Shown piece after piece: positions 15,271 through 20,880 of a DNA stretch of 23,048 bases; positions within the stretch are counted from its first letter, which is position 1, and each line of letters starts with the position of its first letter. The notes beneath the pieces are model-generated. The model worked only from the letters and a program-made list of their open reading frames with translations, had not been told where the DNA came from and did not search any database. The stretch comes from a virus. The stretch is taken from positions 1 through 23,048 of the IMG/VR virus record IMGVR_UViG_3300023180_000421. One strand, 5' to 3'. The position numbers and the translations under genes were made by a program.

Positions 15271-15393
15271 TCACCTCTTTGCTACACAGTGACCTGCCAT
15301 GCAAAGTTGTGCGTTCTTTAGTTTTTTCTCCTTAACTTCTTTTGCCTTAATGACAGAAAGCCAGTTAAGTTTATTGACCTGAGGTTGTGTCAT
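15271..15393 (-). CDS. Hypothetical 40-aa basic peptide
   Basis: A 40-aa, lysine-rich peptide: MTQPQVNKLNWLSVIKAKEVKEKK, ending AGHCVAKR. The ATG at 15393 overlaps the upstream stop as ATGA and is preceded by GAGGTGG, a good binding site. The end lies 3 bases before the next gene. The strong binding site and the overlap support it as a gene. Basic helical peptides of this size can bind nucleic acid or RNA polymerase, but no function can be assigned. Confidence 0.55.
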   Translation of the reverse strand: MTQPQVNKLNWLSVIKAKEVKEKKLKNAQLCMAGHCVAKR

Positions 15394-15521
15394 GATACCA
15401 CCTCAACCTTCTCAGTGTGCTTGATACCACGGTAGGTTTCTACCACAGTATGATGCTCAACCTTTTGTTGGTTAGGGCGATTGGATGTGTCATACTTGAC
15501 ACCACGATAAGTAACCTGCAT
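15390..15521 (-). CDS. DUF4278-like small protein
   Basis: A 43-aa protein, MQVTYRGVKYDTSNRPNQQ..., with a second YRGIKH near residue 31. This matches the recalled DUF4278 pattern (M-L-YRG--Y at the start, YRG near the end), a family of tiny cyanobacterial proteins also present in cyanophages. Function is unknown. The ATG at 15521 has a clear AGGAG binding site. It is joined to the next gene by an ATGA overlap. Host origin is plausible but unproven. Confidence 0.65.
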   Translation of the reverse strand: MQVTYRGVKYDTSNRPNQQKVEHHTVVETYRGIKHTEKVEVVS

Positions 15522-15587
15522 TGGTTTACTCCTGAAATACTAGGGTGAAATTAATCTCCCGTTCCTTCAGTCGTTTGCGGACTATGG

Positions 15588-15779
15588 TCAATAATCAAAA
15601 CATGATGGGTCAGTGCCCTCAATTGTTCTATTGATGAAGTCTTTCTTTTGATCAAAATTGAGCAACTCAGAGCGTGCAATACGCCCAATCATCCAGTTAG
15701 ATTGATCACAATTTAAATAATGTGCAGGATCAACTGGTTGTCTTGTAATCAAGTTGAAAAAGATAAGTGCTTCAACCAT
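15588..15779 (-). CDS. Hypothetical 63-aa protein, first gene after a strong promoter
   Basis: A 63-aa protein, MVEALIFFNLITRQPVDPAHYLN..., ending GTDPSCFDY. No family recognised. It is the first gene downstream of a near-consensus sigma70 promoter (15859-15888) and a long 5' hairpin (15811-15846), so it should be expressed early with host polymerase. The ATG at 15779 follows a weak CGGAGC element. A 66-base gap without a gene separates it from the DUF4278-like gene. Confidence 0.55.
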   Translation of the reverse strand: MVEALIFFNLITRQPVDPAHYLNCDQSNWMIGRIARSELLNFDQKKDFINRTIEGTDPSCFDY

Positions 15780-15810
15780 AGTCTGAACGCTCCGTTCCGC
15801 GACTTACTTG

Positions 15811-15846
15811 CGTCTCATTTGCTATTTGCGAATAGCAAATGGGATG
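15811..15846 (-). repeat. Long inverted repeat (16-bp stem) in a 5' leader
   Basis: An 11-bp perfect stem (CATTTGCTATT/AATAGCAAATG) with loop TGCG extends by five more pairs (two G-T) to 16 bp. No T-run follows on either strand, so it is not a normal terminator. It begins within a few bases of the expected transcription start of the promoter at 15859-15888 and would form a hairpin at the 5' end of that RNA. Confidence 0.8.
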
Positions 15847-15853
15847 AACGATA

Positions 15854-15868
15854 GGTCTATTATAGACC
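15854..15868. promoter_or_regulatory. 15-base palindrome over the -10 element (operator candidate)
   Basis: GGTCTATTATAGACC is a perfect palindrome around a central base and covers the TATAAT of the strong leftward promoter. Such placement is typical of repressor operators. No repressor is identified in the window. Confidence 0.5.
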
Positions 15869-15888
15869 CCATATATTATATATGTCAA
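15859..15888 (-). promoter_or_regulatory. Near-consensus sigma70 promoter
   Basis: Minus-strand TTGACA (15883-15888) and TATAAT (15859-15864), both perfect, with an 18-base spacer. The -35 overlaps the stop of the upstream gene. It is the strongest host-type promoter seen here, consistent with early expression of the small-gene block to its left. Confidence 0.8.
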
Positions 15889-16067
15889 CCTTGGAAATCT
15901 TTTGCTTCCTCAATCATCTTGGAGATAATTGTCTCTGTTCCATCAATGGATTTCACAGTGAACAGATTTGATTTCTGATACTTTTTGAGTTTCTTGTATT
16001 TCTTCAACAACCTTTCCAGATCTTCTGGTGGCAGATCAAACTCAACGTCATAAAAACCTTTACTCAT
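15885..16067 (-). CDS. Hypothetical 60-aa protein
   Basis: A 60-aa protein, MSKGFYDVEFDLPPEDLERLLKKYKKLKKYQKS..., with a central Lys/Leu helix and a short beta-like C-terminal half (FTVKSIDGTETIISKMI). The ATG at 16067 overlaps the upstream stop as ATGA. Its end overlaps the -35 element of the following promoter. It is the last gene of the leftward run from about 18553. No family recognised. Confidence 0.6.
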   Translation of the reverse strand: MSKGFYDVEFDLPPEDLERLLKKYKKLKKYQKSNLFTVKSIDGTETIISKMIEEAKDFQG

Positions 16068-16321
16068 TTCTTTTTCTTAGTCAAAGGATCATCCCAGACT
16101 TTTGGATTTGATCTACCTTCAGTCTGTTTAAAGTTGATAAGATTCTCTCTATACCTATCCCAGTAGTGATCAAAGATATCAACCTTTTTACTACAAAGAA
16201 CTATGTCCCATTGCTTAACTTCATCCTTGATATACTCTACCAAGTATGCAGTACAAGGTAGAGATCTATCATTTGCTAACTCAGGGTCACAGTTTTCACG
16301 AATAACTCTGATTTTACTCAA
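16064..16321 (-). CDS. Hypothetical 85-aa protein with TTG start
   Basis: An 85-aa protein, SKIRVIRENCDPELANDRSLPCTAYLVEY..., ending in a basic run DPLTKKKK. The first codon appears to be TTG at 16321, overlapping the upstream TGA stop (TTGA), with AGGT just before it; no ATG is available before residue 25. Mixed strand/helix make-up with WDIVLCSKKVDIFDHYWDRY in the middle suggests a small folded domain. It is joined to the next gene by an ATGA overlap. Function unknown. Confidence 0.6.
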   Translation of the reverse strand: MSKIRVIRENCDPELANDRSLPCTAYLVEYIKDEVKQWDIVLCSKKVDIFDHYWDRYRENLINFKQTEGRSNPKVWDDPLTKKKK

Positions 16322-16812
16322 GACCTATTTCCCCACTGGATATCAGGATATGCTTGTCTAACAACATCATGAGTGATCTTGTACTTAGACTGCAGCACTT
16401 TATCCTTCACCAGACAAAGAATATCTGCCTCTTGGGGGTGGAGACCTTCCAAGATTTGAATGAACATGCTCTCTCTACGTGTCTTAGAAAGGCTATCATT
16501 TCCACCCTTCACAAAATGGTAGAGATTTCTCCACTCCTTGCGAAGTGAAGTATGATCAGTTCCCACTGGAACCTCATTTTTATTGAAAGGAACTTGTCCC
16601 TCAGGAAGCAAGGAAATGATGCTCTCATCAAAATTCCAAATCAGAACAGCAGTCAATGCCTCAGTTCTGTGCTCCTTCAAAAGTTCTACTTTCTTTGCAT
16701 TTGTTCTTTGCTTGCCAACCAATTCCAGAATTTCAAAAATAAATGGATTTGGAGGAAGTTTAGTTACTGTCGTAGTTGCTGTCGTCGTCTTCTTCTTCGT
16801 AGTCGAAGCCAT
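16318..16812 (-). CDS. Conserved T4-like phage protein (DUF6433-like)
   Basis: A 164-aa protein. After a Thr/Lys-rich N-terminus (MASTTKKKTTTATTTV) comes a helical body with FIFEILELVGKQRTNAKKVELLKEH, FVKGGNDSLSKTRRESMFIQILEGLHPQEADIL and VVRQAYPDI. The pattern is that of a conserved family in T4-like phages, recalled as DUF6433, with no known function. The ATG at 16812 follows GAGG. The first 53 bases overlap the end of the preceding gene in another frame. It is followed by a TTGA junction. Confidence 0.7.
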   Translation of the reverse strand: MASTTKKKTTTATTTVTKLPPNPFIFEILELVGKQRTNAKKVELLKEHRTEALTAVLIWNFDESIISLLPEGQVPFNKNEVPVGTDHTSLRKEWRNLYHFVKGGNDSLSKTRRESMFIQILEGLHPQEADILCLVKDKVLQSKYKITHDVVRQAYPDIQWGNRS

Positions 16813-16996
16813 TTTCAAACCTCACTGCTAAAATTTCGTCAGGGATTACATTCCCACTTTCATCAAACATCTCAGGATGATATTTATTCATTTTGATGTC
16901 TTGTAGATATGTTTGAGCATTCCACCCAATTACTACCCCCACTAAGAGAAATAAAATAGAGATGAGTGAACTAAAGGTAAGAGTTGCTGCTAACAT
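16760..16996 (-). CDS. Small membrane protein with acidic tail
   Basis: A 78-aa protein with one N-terminal membrane segment (TFSSLISILFLLVGVVIGW) and a soluble part containing YHPEMFDESGNVIPDEILAVRFE, a pattern recalled from other T4-like cyanophages. It ends in a very acidic run (DYEEEDDDSNYDSN). The ATG at 16996 is preferred because it follows GGAGAAAG and the previous stop directly. The acidic tail is encoded in the overlap with the next gene. Function unknown; it probably sits in the host membrane with the tail in the cytoplasm. Confidence 0.7.
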   Translation of the reverse strand: MLAATLTFSSLISILFLLVGVVIGWNAQTYLQDIKMNKYHPEMFDESGNVIPDEILAVRFENGFDYEEEDDDSNYDSN

Positions 16997-16997
16997 T

Positions 16998-17186
16998 TTA
17001 CTTTCTCCAAGGTTTTTTTCTGACATCTAGATGAAGTTCTAGGTAGAAATGAAACTCTCTTCGAAAGAGAGAGACAAGTTTACCAAACTTCATTTGAAAA
17101 GTTTTAGGTTCCTCCTCTCTCCTTTTGTTTTTTCTCAATAATAACTCAACACCCCTATTAATTGCAAGGGCATTGTCACTTTCCAT
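16998..17186 (-). CDS. Hypothetical 62-aa basic protein
   Basis: A 62-aa protein, MESDNALAINRGVELLLRKNKRREEEP..., very rich in Lys and Arg and ending HLDVRKKPWRK. The ATG at 17186 lies one base after the upstream stop and is preferred over longer in-frame extensions inside that gene. Its stop is one base before the next start. No family recognised. Composition would suit nucleic-acid or membrane binding, but that is a guess. Confidence 0.55.
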   Translation of the reverse strand: MESDNALAINRGVELLLRKNKRREEEPKTFQMKFGKLVSLFRREFHFYLELHLDVRKKPWRK

Positions 17187-17187
17187 G

Positions 17188-17541
17188 TTATTTAGAGGAC
17201 TTCTTTTTTCTTCCTGGTTTTTTTTCTTGCTCATATTTCCAAGCATCCTCAAGAATACCGTACAAATAGTCCTTTATTTTTCTTGCCTCTGGTTTGCCAA
17301 GATGACCATAAGCTTCTCTCAACTGTTTATGTTCAGAGTCTGCACCACCCTCCAGGTATTCCTCAAGGTCATAGATGATGTTATTGATATTTTGAGCAGT
17401 TGGACTACTGATGAATCCTTCTACATCAAGCTTGGTTGCCTTTGAGTCTTTTAGGTAAGCATACATGTTCAACATAAACTTTCCTTCAAAGGCATAGTCT
17501 ATGGTGCTTTCAACAACATCACAAAGTTCTTTGTAGTACAT
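17188..17541 (-). CDS. Conserved hypothetical 117-aa protein
   Basis: A 117-aa, mainly helical and acidic protein, MYYKELCDVVESTIDYAFEGKF..., with DLEEYLEGGADSEHKQLREAYGHLGKPEARKI in the middle and a basic tail PGRKKKSSK. The ATG at 17541 overlaps the glutaredoxin stop as TAATG, so it is probably translated together with it. The regular helix pattern suggests a small helical bundle. Function not recognised. Confidence 0.65.
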   Translation of the reverse strand: MYYKELCDVVESTIDYAFEGKFMLNMYAYLKDSKATKLDVEGFISSPTAQNINNIIYDLEEYLEGGADSEHKQLREAYGHLGKPEARKIKDYLYGILEDAWKYEQEKKPGRKKKSSK

Positions 17542-17777
17542 TACACTAATTGATTCTCCTGCAAATATTTAACAGTTTCAACACATCCACCAATAGTTTC
17601 CTCTCCACAGATCACTTGAGGGAAAGTACTGTTCTCCCCAAACTCACTGTAGAATTGTTCTTTGGTAAAGTCCTTATTCAGTTTATAGATTACATGTTGA
17701 AGTTCTGCCATCTTGAGAACCTTTTCAACCTTTGTGCAATAAGGGCATCCATCCTTTGAGTAAACTGTGAATGTCAT
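17541..17777 (-). CDS. nrdC: Glutaredoxin
   Basis: A 78-aa glutaredoxin. The redox motif CPYC is at residues 11-14 (YSKDGCPYCTKVEKVL) and the glutathione-binding region includes STFPQVICGEETIGGC with the expected cis-Pro. In T4-like phages this class reduces ribonucleotide reductase, supplying dNTPs for replication; the symbol follows T4 nrdC. The length is standard. It begins just after a 52-aa gene, 7 bases downstream. No nrdA/nrdB genes lie in the window. Confidence 0.88.
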   Translation of the reverse strand: MTFTVYSKDGCPYCTKVEKVLKMAELQHVIYKLNKDFTKEQFYSEFGENSTFPQVICGEETIGGCVETVKYLQENQLV

Positions 17778-17784
17778 GGTAGTG

Positions 17785-17943
17785 TTACTGTTTGTTTTTT
17801 AGTTTGTAAAAATCCTTACATGATAAAACTTGGTGAGTGTATTCTGGATACTCTCTTTTCATGATGATAGGAACAGCCATCACACCTGGCCATTTCCCTT
17901 CAAAGAATACTACTTTGTTTTCCTCATCAATGATTTTTTGCAT
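17785..17943 (-). CDS. Hypothetical 52-aa protein
   Basis: A 52-aa protein, MQKIIDEENKVVFFEGKWPG..., continuing VMAVPIIMKREYPEYTHQVLSC and ending KLKNKQ. It looks like a small beta-rich domain. The ATG at 17943 lies 2 bases after the upstream stop, with GGAGG about 12 bases before it. The gene sits between two clear small genes and fills the gap exactly, which supports it. No family recognised. Confidence 0.6.
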   Translation of the reverse strand: MQKIIDEENKVVFFEGKWPGVMAVPIIMKREYPEYTHQVLSCKDFYKLKNKQ

Positions 17944-17945
17944 GA

Positions 17946-18155
17946 TTAGAGTTTGCCTCCAACTGTTCCCTCATGAACAACTTCAGGTTTTTCCCAACCC
18001 TCTTGGTTTCCCTTCAGATAAAAACGAGTTGCTGAAATACAAGCACTTTCAGTTAGAGCAGAGACCAGTCCATTACCATCTTTATCTTTACTATGCCAAA
18101 GAAATCTTGCTTTCTCCACATAGAAGTTATCATCAATTAGTTGCTTTGTACTCAT
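17946..18155 (-). CDS. Hypothetical 69-aa protein
   Basis: A 69-aa protein, MSTKQLIDDNFYVEKARFLWHSKDKDGNGLVS..., ending VHEGTVGGKL. The KDKDGNGLVS stretch resembles half of an EF-hand loop (D-x-D-x-N-G), although a complete calcium site with a following acidic position is not evident. It overlaps the previous gene by 23 bases. No family recognised. Its place in the leftward small-gene run suggests early host-takeover function, but this is inference from location only. Confidence 0.6.
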   Translation of the reverse strand: MSTKQLIDDNFYVEKARFLWHSKDKDGNGLVSALTESACISATRFYLKGNQEGWEKPEVVHEGTVGGKL

Positions 18156-18408
18156 GCTTTTGCTTCAATTCAGGGTTAGGTTGTGAAGGAACAACTGGGT
18201 TCCTATTCACTGCTTCAATAACAATGAATGCATCATTTTGATAACTTACTGTTCCAAAAGGTTTTGCCCACTTTGGATTAGCACCTTCAGTTTGATGAAT
18301 ACCACTATTGGCAACTCCACCAATCTTGACTCTGATATCATCATCAGCAGTCCATCCAAGTTCTTGGAGAGCAATGGAAAGTTTGCCCAACCAATCAGCA
18401 CTCTTCAT
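18133..18408 (-). CDS. Hypothetical 91-aa protein
   Basis: A 91-aa protein, MKSADWLGKLSIALQELGWTADDDIRVKIGG..., with GTVSYQNDAFIVIEAVNRNP in the second half, suggesting a small alpha/beta domain. The ATG at 18408 is chosen because it follows a strong GAGGAG site; an extension to 18441 would lie inside the neighbouring gene. It overlaps the upstream stop by 14 bases and the next gene by 23 bases. Function unknown. Confidence 0.6.
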   Translation of the reverse strand: MKSADWLGKLSIALQELGWTADDDIRVKIGGVANSGIHQTEGANPKWAKPFGTVSYQNDAFIVIEAVNRNPVVPSQPNPELKQKHEYKATN

Positions 18409-18553
18409 CACATTCTCCTCTGGTTCTAAGTTTCCAATCATTGGGTTGGTTCAACTGAGTTGTATTATAAGGTACTTTTGGTGGTCTGTAAAGATTTGGC
18501 CAAGTGTCTTGTATGATCTCAGCAAGTTTATGTGGTGTGTCAGAACCAATCAC
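18395..18553 (-). CDS. Hypothetical 52-aa protein with GTG start
   Basis: A 52-aa frame with a GTG start at 18553 that overlaps the upstream stop (GTGA). The peptide reads (M)IGSDTPHKLAEIIQDTWPNL, then YRPPKVPYNTTQLNQ, and ends RTRGECDEEC with two closely spaced cysteines. Coherent composition, exact fit in a chain of overlapping genes and the downstream 14-base overlap support it. No family recognised. Confidence 0.5.
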   Translation of the reverse strand: MIGSDTPHKLAEIIQDTWPNLYRPPKVPYNTTQLNQPNDWKLRTRGECDEEC

Positions 18554-18684
18554 GGATTATGATTTTTATTTTGTTTGATTTTTTGATAACCCCAGACTCC
18601 CAGGGCACCGATACCCAGACCGGCAAGACAACAAAGAAACATATGAATAAGGTGTTCGTAAAATGAGTGGTCAGCGTGATTCAT
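18550..18684 (-). CDS. 44-aa single-pass membrane protein, petE operon
   Basis: A 44-aa protein, MNHADHSFYEHLIHMFLCCLAG, then LGIGALGVWGYQKIKQNKNHNP. One membrane segment (residues 14-32) is Gly-rich, with two adjacent cysteines, a His-rich N-terminus and a basic C-terminus. The ATG overlaps the previous stop (ATGA). It is the third of three tiny membrane genes chained behind plastocyanin. The size is that of small photosystem or cytochrome b6f subunits, but no such subunit was recognised. Confidence 0.6.
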   Translation of the reverse strand: MNHADHSFYEHLIHMFLCCLAGLGIGALGVWGYQKIKQNKNHNP

Positions 18685-18773
18685 AGTTTAGGTTTTTTGA
18701 TTGGCCAAGTTGCTTCCATTGTTGCTGTCAACAAAAAAGCAAATCCAAAGATTAGTAAGTGCTCCATATTCAT
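18681..18773 (-). CDS. 30-aa membrane peptide, petE operon
   Basis: A 30-aa peptide, MNMEHLLIFGFAFLLTATMEATW, ending PIKKPKL. Residues 5-18 are a hydrophobic helix and the tail is basic. The ATG at 18773 overlaps the preceding stop as ATGA; a second ATG two codons later could also serve. Its own stop overlaps the next start. At this size, existence rests on the overlap chain and the membrane-like make-up. Function unknown. Confidence 0.5.
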   Translation of the reverse strand: MNMEHLLIFGFAFLLTATMEATWPIKKPKL

Positions 18774-18892
18774 CCAAAGTAAATTACACTAAGAGTGAAC
18801 ACAACAAAGATGATAACTGTAAACATCATCAATCCTACACCTGCCCAGGCAACCCAGGCAGGCATAGGTTCATAGTTGTGGTTATGAGACAT
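18770..18892 (-). CDS. 40-aa single-pass membrane protein following petE
   Basis: A 40-aa protein, MSHNHNYEPMPAWVAWAGVG followed by LMMFTVIIFVVFTLSVIYFG. The N-terminus has two histidines and the rest is one long membrane helix ending at the C-terminus. The ATG at 18892 overlaps the end of petE by 11 bases. Being translated directly after plastocyanin suggests a link to thylakoid electron transport, though it may be only a convenient position. No match to PetG/L/N, PsbM, PsbI or Hli patterns was seen. Confidence 0.6.
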   Translation of the reverse strand: MSHNHNYEPMPAWVAWAGVGLMMFTVIIFVVFTLSVIYFG

Positions 18893-19205
18893 GCACAGTT
18901 CCGATCATTCCAGCACCCTTGTGGGGAGCACACCAGTAAGTATAGTCCCCTGGCTCTGGAAATGCAATATCAAAACTCTCACCAGGTGCAAATGCAAGAC
19001 CTTCATGAGAGAGTTCTGGATGATCCTCCACAACCACATTGTGTGGAGGAAGCATGTTGTTGACAAAGTGAACTGACTCACCAGCAGCAATAGAAACCTC
19101 AGCAGGTTCAAATACTAAATTGCCATTGGAACCCATTTGAACATCAACAGCCCATGCAGGAAGAGCAAAGAATAGTGTAGCAAAAAGTGCAAGAACAAAC
19201 TTCAT
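18882..19205 (-). CDS. petE: Plastocyanin
   Basis: A 107-aa precursor. The signal peptide MKFVLALFATLFFALPAWA would be cleaved after Ala19, giving an 88-aa mature protein for the thylakoid lumen. The type 1 copper ligands are His55 (PPHNVVV), Cys92, His95 and Met100 (YWCAPHKGAGM). Plastocyanin carries electrons from cytochrome b6f to photosystem I, so the phage copy may keep electron flow going during infection. The loop CAPHKGAGM has Ala-Pro-His-Lys, where cyanobacterial host sequences as recalled usually have Glu-Pro-His-Arg. No clear ribosome binding site precedes the ATG. It starts 23 bases after the 66-aa gene. Confidence 0.93.
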   Translation of the reverse strand: MKFVLALFATLFFALPAWAVDVQMGSNGNLVFEPAEVSIAAGESVHFVNNMLPPHNVVVEDHPELSHEGLAFAPGESFDIAFPEPGDYTYWCAPHKGAGMIGTVHVS

Positions 19206-19228
19206 AAAAGTTTATGCAACTACTCTAT

Positions 19229-19429
19229 CTATATCTTCCTCATATCCCTATATCTGGGGTTTGTTTTGACTTCCTGATTTACCATCTCACCCAATTCGTC
19301 AGCACACTTACACCAAGCCTTCCTTGCAGTTTTTGATAGAGGATCATTCTTTTGTTTCAGTTCAAACCAGATGTGCCACAGTGCAGCACATTCATCTGAT
19401 TTCTTCTGTAGATGTGGTTCCCTGTACAC
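19229..19429 (-). CDS. Hypothetical 66-aa protein with GTG start
   Basis: A 66-aa protein, (M)YREPHLQKKSDECAALWHIWFEL..., continuing KARKAWCKCADELGEMVNQE and ending NPRYRDMRKI. It is helical, with three cysteines, two in a CKC pair. The first codon is GTG at 19429, inside the preceding gene (38-base overlap); no ATG is available upstream of residue 50. It precedes petE by 23 bases. Function unknown. Confidence 0.55.
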   Translation of the reverse strand: MYREPHLQKKSDECAALWHIWFELKQKNDPLSKTARKAWCKCADELGEMVNQEVKTNPRYRDMRKI

Positions 19430-19649
19430 TCATACCCATGGGGGTTGTGTGCCCTTGACTACCACTATTTACGTCATTCCAATGCCTTACTGCATTGGCA
19501 ACAATAGCCACATTGGTAACCAGGTAAGAAATAAAAATAAGGGTGCGTATGCCAGCAATAAGATCTGATTCTCTATCATTTTTTCCAGACTTTTCTCCAA
19601 GTGCTTTTGCCCATAGTCTCCAAATGTTCTTTTTCTTTTTCTTACCCAT
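19392..19649 (-). CDS. Conserved cyanophage membrane protein, 85 aa
   Basis: An 85-aa protein. A basic N-terminus (MGKKKKKNIWRLWAKALGEKSGKNDRESDLI) leads into a single membrane helix (TLIFISYLVTNVAIVANAV) and then a Thr/Ser-rich tail. The pattern is recalled from many T4-like cyanophages, where its function is unknown. The ATG at 19649 follows GGAG just after the psbD terminator. A promoter overlapping that terminator (19686-19714) probably drives it together with the 66-aa gene and petE. Confidence 0.7.
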   Translation of the reverse strand: MGKKKKKNIWRLWAKALGEKSGKNDRESDLIAGIRTLIFISYLVTNVAIVANAVRHWNDVNSGSQGHTTPMGMSVQGTTSTEEIR

Positions 19650-19660
19650 TTTTCTCCACT

Positions 19661-19685
19661 AAAAAAGAGACCCAAAGGGTCTCTT
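19661..19685 (-). terminator. Terminator after psbD
   Basis: A 9-bp perfect stem (AAGAGACCC/GGGTCTCTT) with a three-base loop, followed on the minus strand by a T-run. It starts 32 bases after the psbD stop. Confidence 0.8.
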
Positions 19686-19714
19686 ATTATACAGTGTATT
19701 TAGTTTTTGATCAA
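19686..19714 (-). promoter_or_regulatory. Sigma70-type promoter at the psbD 3' end
   Basis: Minus-strand TTGATC (19709-19714) and TATAAT (19686-19691) with a 17-base spacer. The predicted start near 19679 falls inside the terminator hairpin, so new transcripts would lack its 5' arm and escape it. It would drive the 85-aa gene, the 66-aa gene and petE. Confidence 0.6.
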
Positions 19715-19717
19715 TTA

Positions 19718-20782
19718 TTAGAGAGCATTACCTCTTGGCAATACTTCTTCTGGGAACACAAAGTTCTCATGTGGTTGATCAACAGGTGCCATCCAAGCAC
19801 GTAGACCTTCATTTAGAAGAATGTTCTTGGTGTAAAAGGTTTCAAATTCTGGATCTTCTGCTGCTCGAATTTCTTGCGATACGAAATCATACGCTCGTAG
19901 ATTGAGAGCAAGACCGATAATACCAATACTAGAAGTCCAAAGCCCCATGACAGGAACGAATAGCATAAAGAAATGAAGCCAACGCTTGTTGCTAAAAGCA
20001 ATTCCAAAAATTTGAGACCAAAATCGATTGGCAGTAACCATAGAATAGGTCTCTTCTTCTTGAGTTGGTTCAAAGGCTTTAAAAGTGTTTGCTTGATCAC
20101 CGTCTTCAAACAGAGTATTCTCTACTGTAGCACCATGAATGGCACAAAGTAAAGCCCCTCCAAGAATTCCTGCAACTCCCATCATATGAAATGGATTAAG
20201 CGTCCAGTTGTGGAAGCCCTGTAAGAACAGAAGAAATCTAAAGATTGCCGCAACGCCAAACGATGGCGCAAAGAACCAACTGGACTGTCCAAGAGGGTAC
20301 ATGAGGAATACACTAACAAATACGGCAATAGGACCTGAAAAAGCAATCGCATTGTACGGTCTAATTCCTACGAGTCTGGCAATCTCAAATTGCCTGAGCA
20401 TGAATCCTATAAGGCTGAAAGCTCCGTGGAGCGCCACAAAAGTCCAGAGTCCCCCAAGTTGGCACCAGCGGATGAAATCTCCCTGAGCTTCAGGACCCCA
20501 AAGGAGTAGAAGGCTATGTCCGAGAGCATCAGCAGGAGTAGATACAGCAGCAGTAAGAAAGTTACACCCCTCCAGATATGAACTCGCAATGCCATGGGTG
20601 TACCAACTGGTAACGAAGGTGGTTCCTGTAAGCCACCCGCCAAGAGCGAGATAAGCAGTCGGGAATAAAAGTAAGCCAGACCAACCGACAAAAACAAACC
20701 TATCACGCTTAAGCCAGTCATCGAGAACATCGAACCACCCCCTTTGTTGAATTGGTTGTGAAAGTGTTGAAGATACCATCAT
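19718..20782 (-). CDS. psbD: Photosystem II D2 protein
   Basis: A 354-aa, full-length D2. Nearly all family landmarks are present: [53 protein letters not shown], the redox tyrosine in [11 protein letters not shown], the chlorophyll and quinone/iron histidines in [22 protein letters not shown] and LHFFMLF, and the C-terminus [17 protein letters not shown]. With D1 it forms the photosystem II reaction centre; phage copies replace host protein during infection. The ATG at 20782 directly abuts GGAGG, so the second ATG at 20779 is equally possible. It has its own promoter and terminator. Confidence 0.97.
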   Translation of the reverse strand: MMVSSTLSQPIQQRGWFDVLDDWLKRDRFVFVGWSGLLLFPTAYLALGGWLTGTTFVTSWYTHGIASSYLEGCNFLTAAVSTPADALGHSLLLLWGPEAQGDFIRWCQLGGLWTFVALHGAFSLIGFMLRQFEIARLVGIRPYNAIAFSGPIAVFVSVFLMYPLGQSSWFFAPSFGVAAIFRFLLFLQGFHNWTLNPFHMMGVAGILGGALLCAIHGATVENTLFEDGDQANTFKAFEPTQEEETYSMVTANRFWSQIFGIAFSNKRWLHFFMLFVPVMGLWTSSIGIIGLALNLRAYDFVSQEIRAAEDPEFETFYTKNILLNEGLRAWMAPVDQPHENFVFPEEVLPRGNAL

Positions 20783-20806
20783 CCTCCAAAATTACTTCTC
20801 CTATTT

Positions 20807-20835
20807 AGTTTACACTTCTTTACATAGAAAGTCAA
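20807..20835 (-). promoter_or_regulatory. Candidate psbD promoter
   Basis: Minus-strand TTGACT (20830-20835) and TAAACT (20807-20812) with a 17-base spacer. The adjoining ACTAAATA (20803-20810) also matches six of eight bases of the T4 late promoter, so early and late use are both possible. Confidence 0.45.
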
Positions 20836-20852
20836 TGGGTAAATGTGCTCAT

Positions 20853-20880
20853 AAAAAAACCTCTGAGAAAACTCAGAGGT
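20853..20880 (-). terminator. Terminator after the restriction-modification operon
   Basis: Minus-strand stem ACCTCTGAG/CTCAGAGGT (9 bp) with loop TTTT and a seven-T run. It separates the methyltransferase transcript from psbD. Confidence 0.85.

Noticed and set aside
15811-15846. Hairpin considered as a terminator
   Set aside because: No T-run follows on either strand, and it lies just downstream of a strong promoter.
17946-18155. Calcium-binding EF-hand in the 69-aa protein (KDKDGNG)
   Set aside because: Only the first half of a loop is present and the expected helix-loop-helix and final acidic ligand are not evident.
20407-20730. Minus-strand frame of 107 codons inside psbD with membrane-like sequence
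   Set aside because: It overlaps psbD in another frame; its hydrophobic character follows from the D2 membrane helices.
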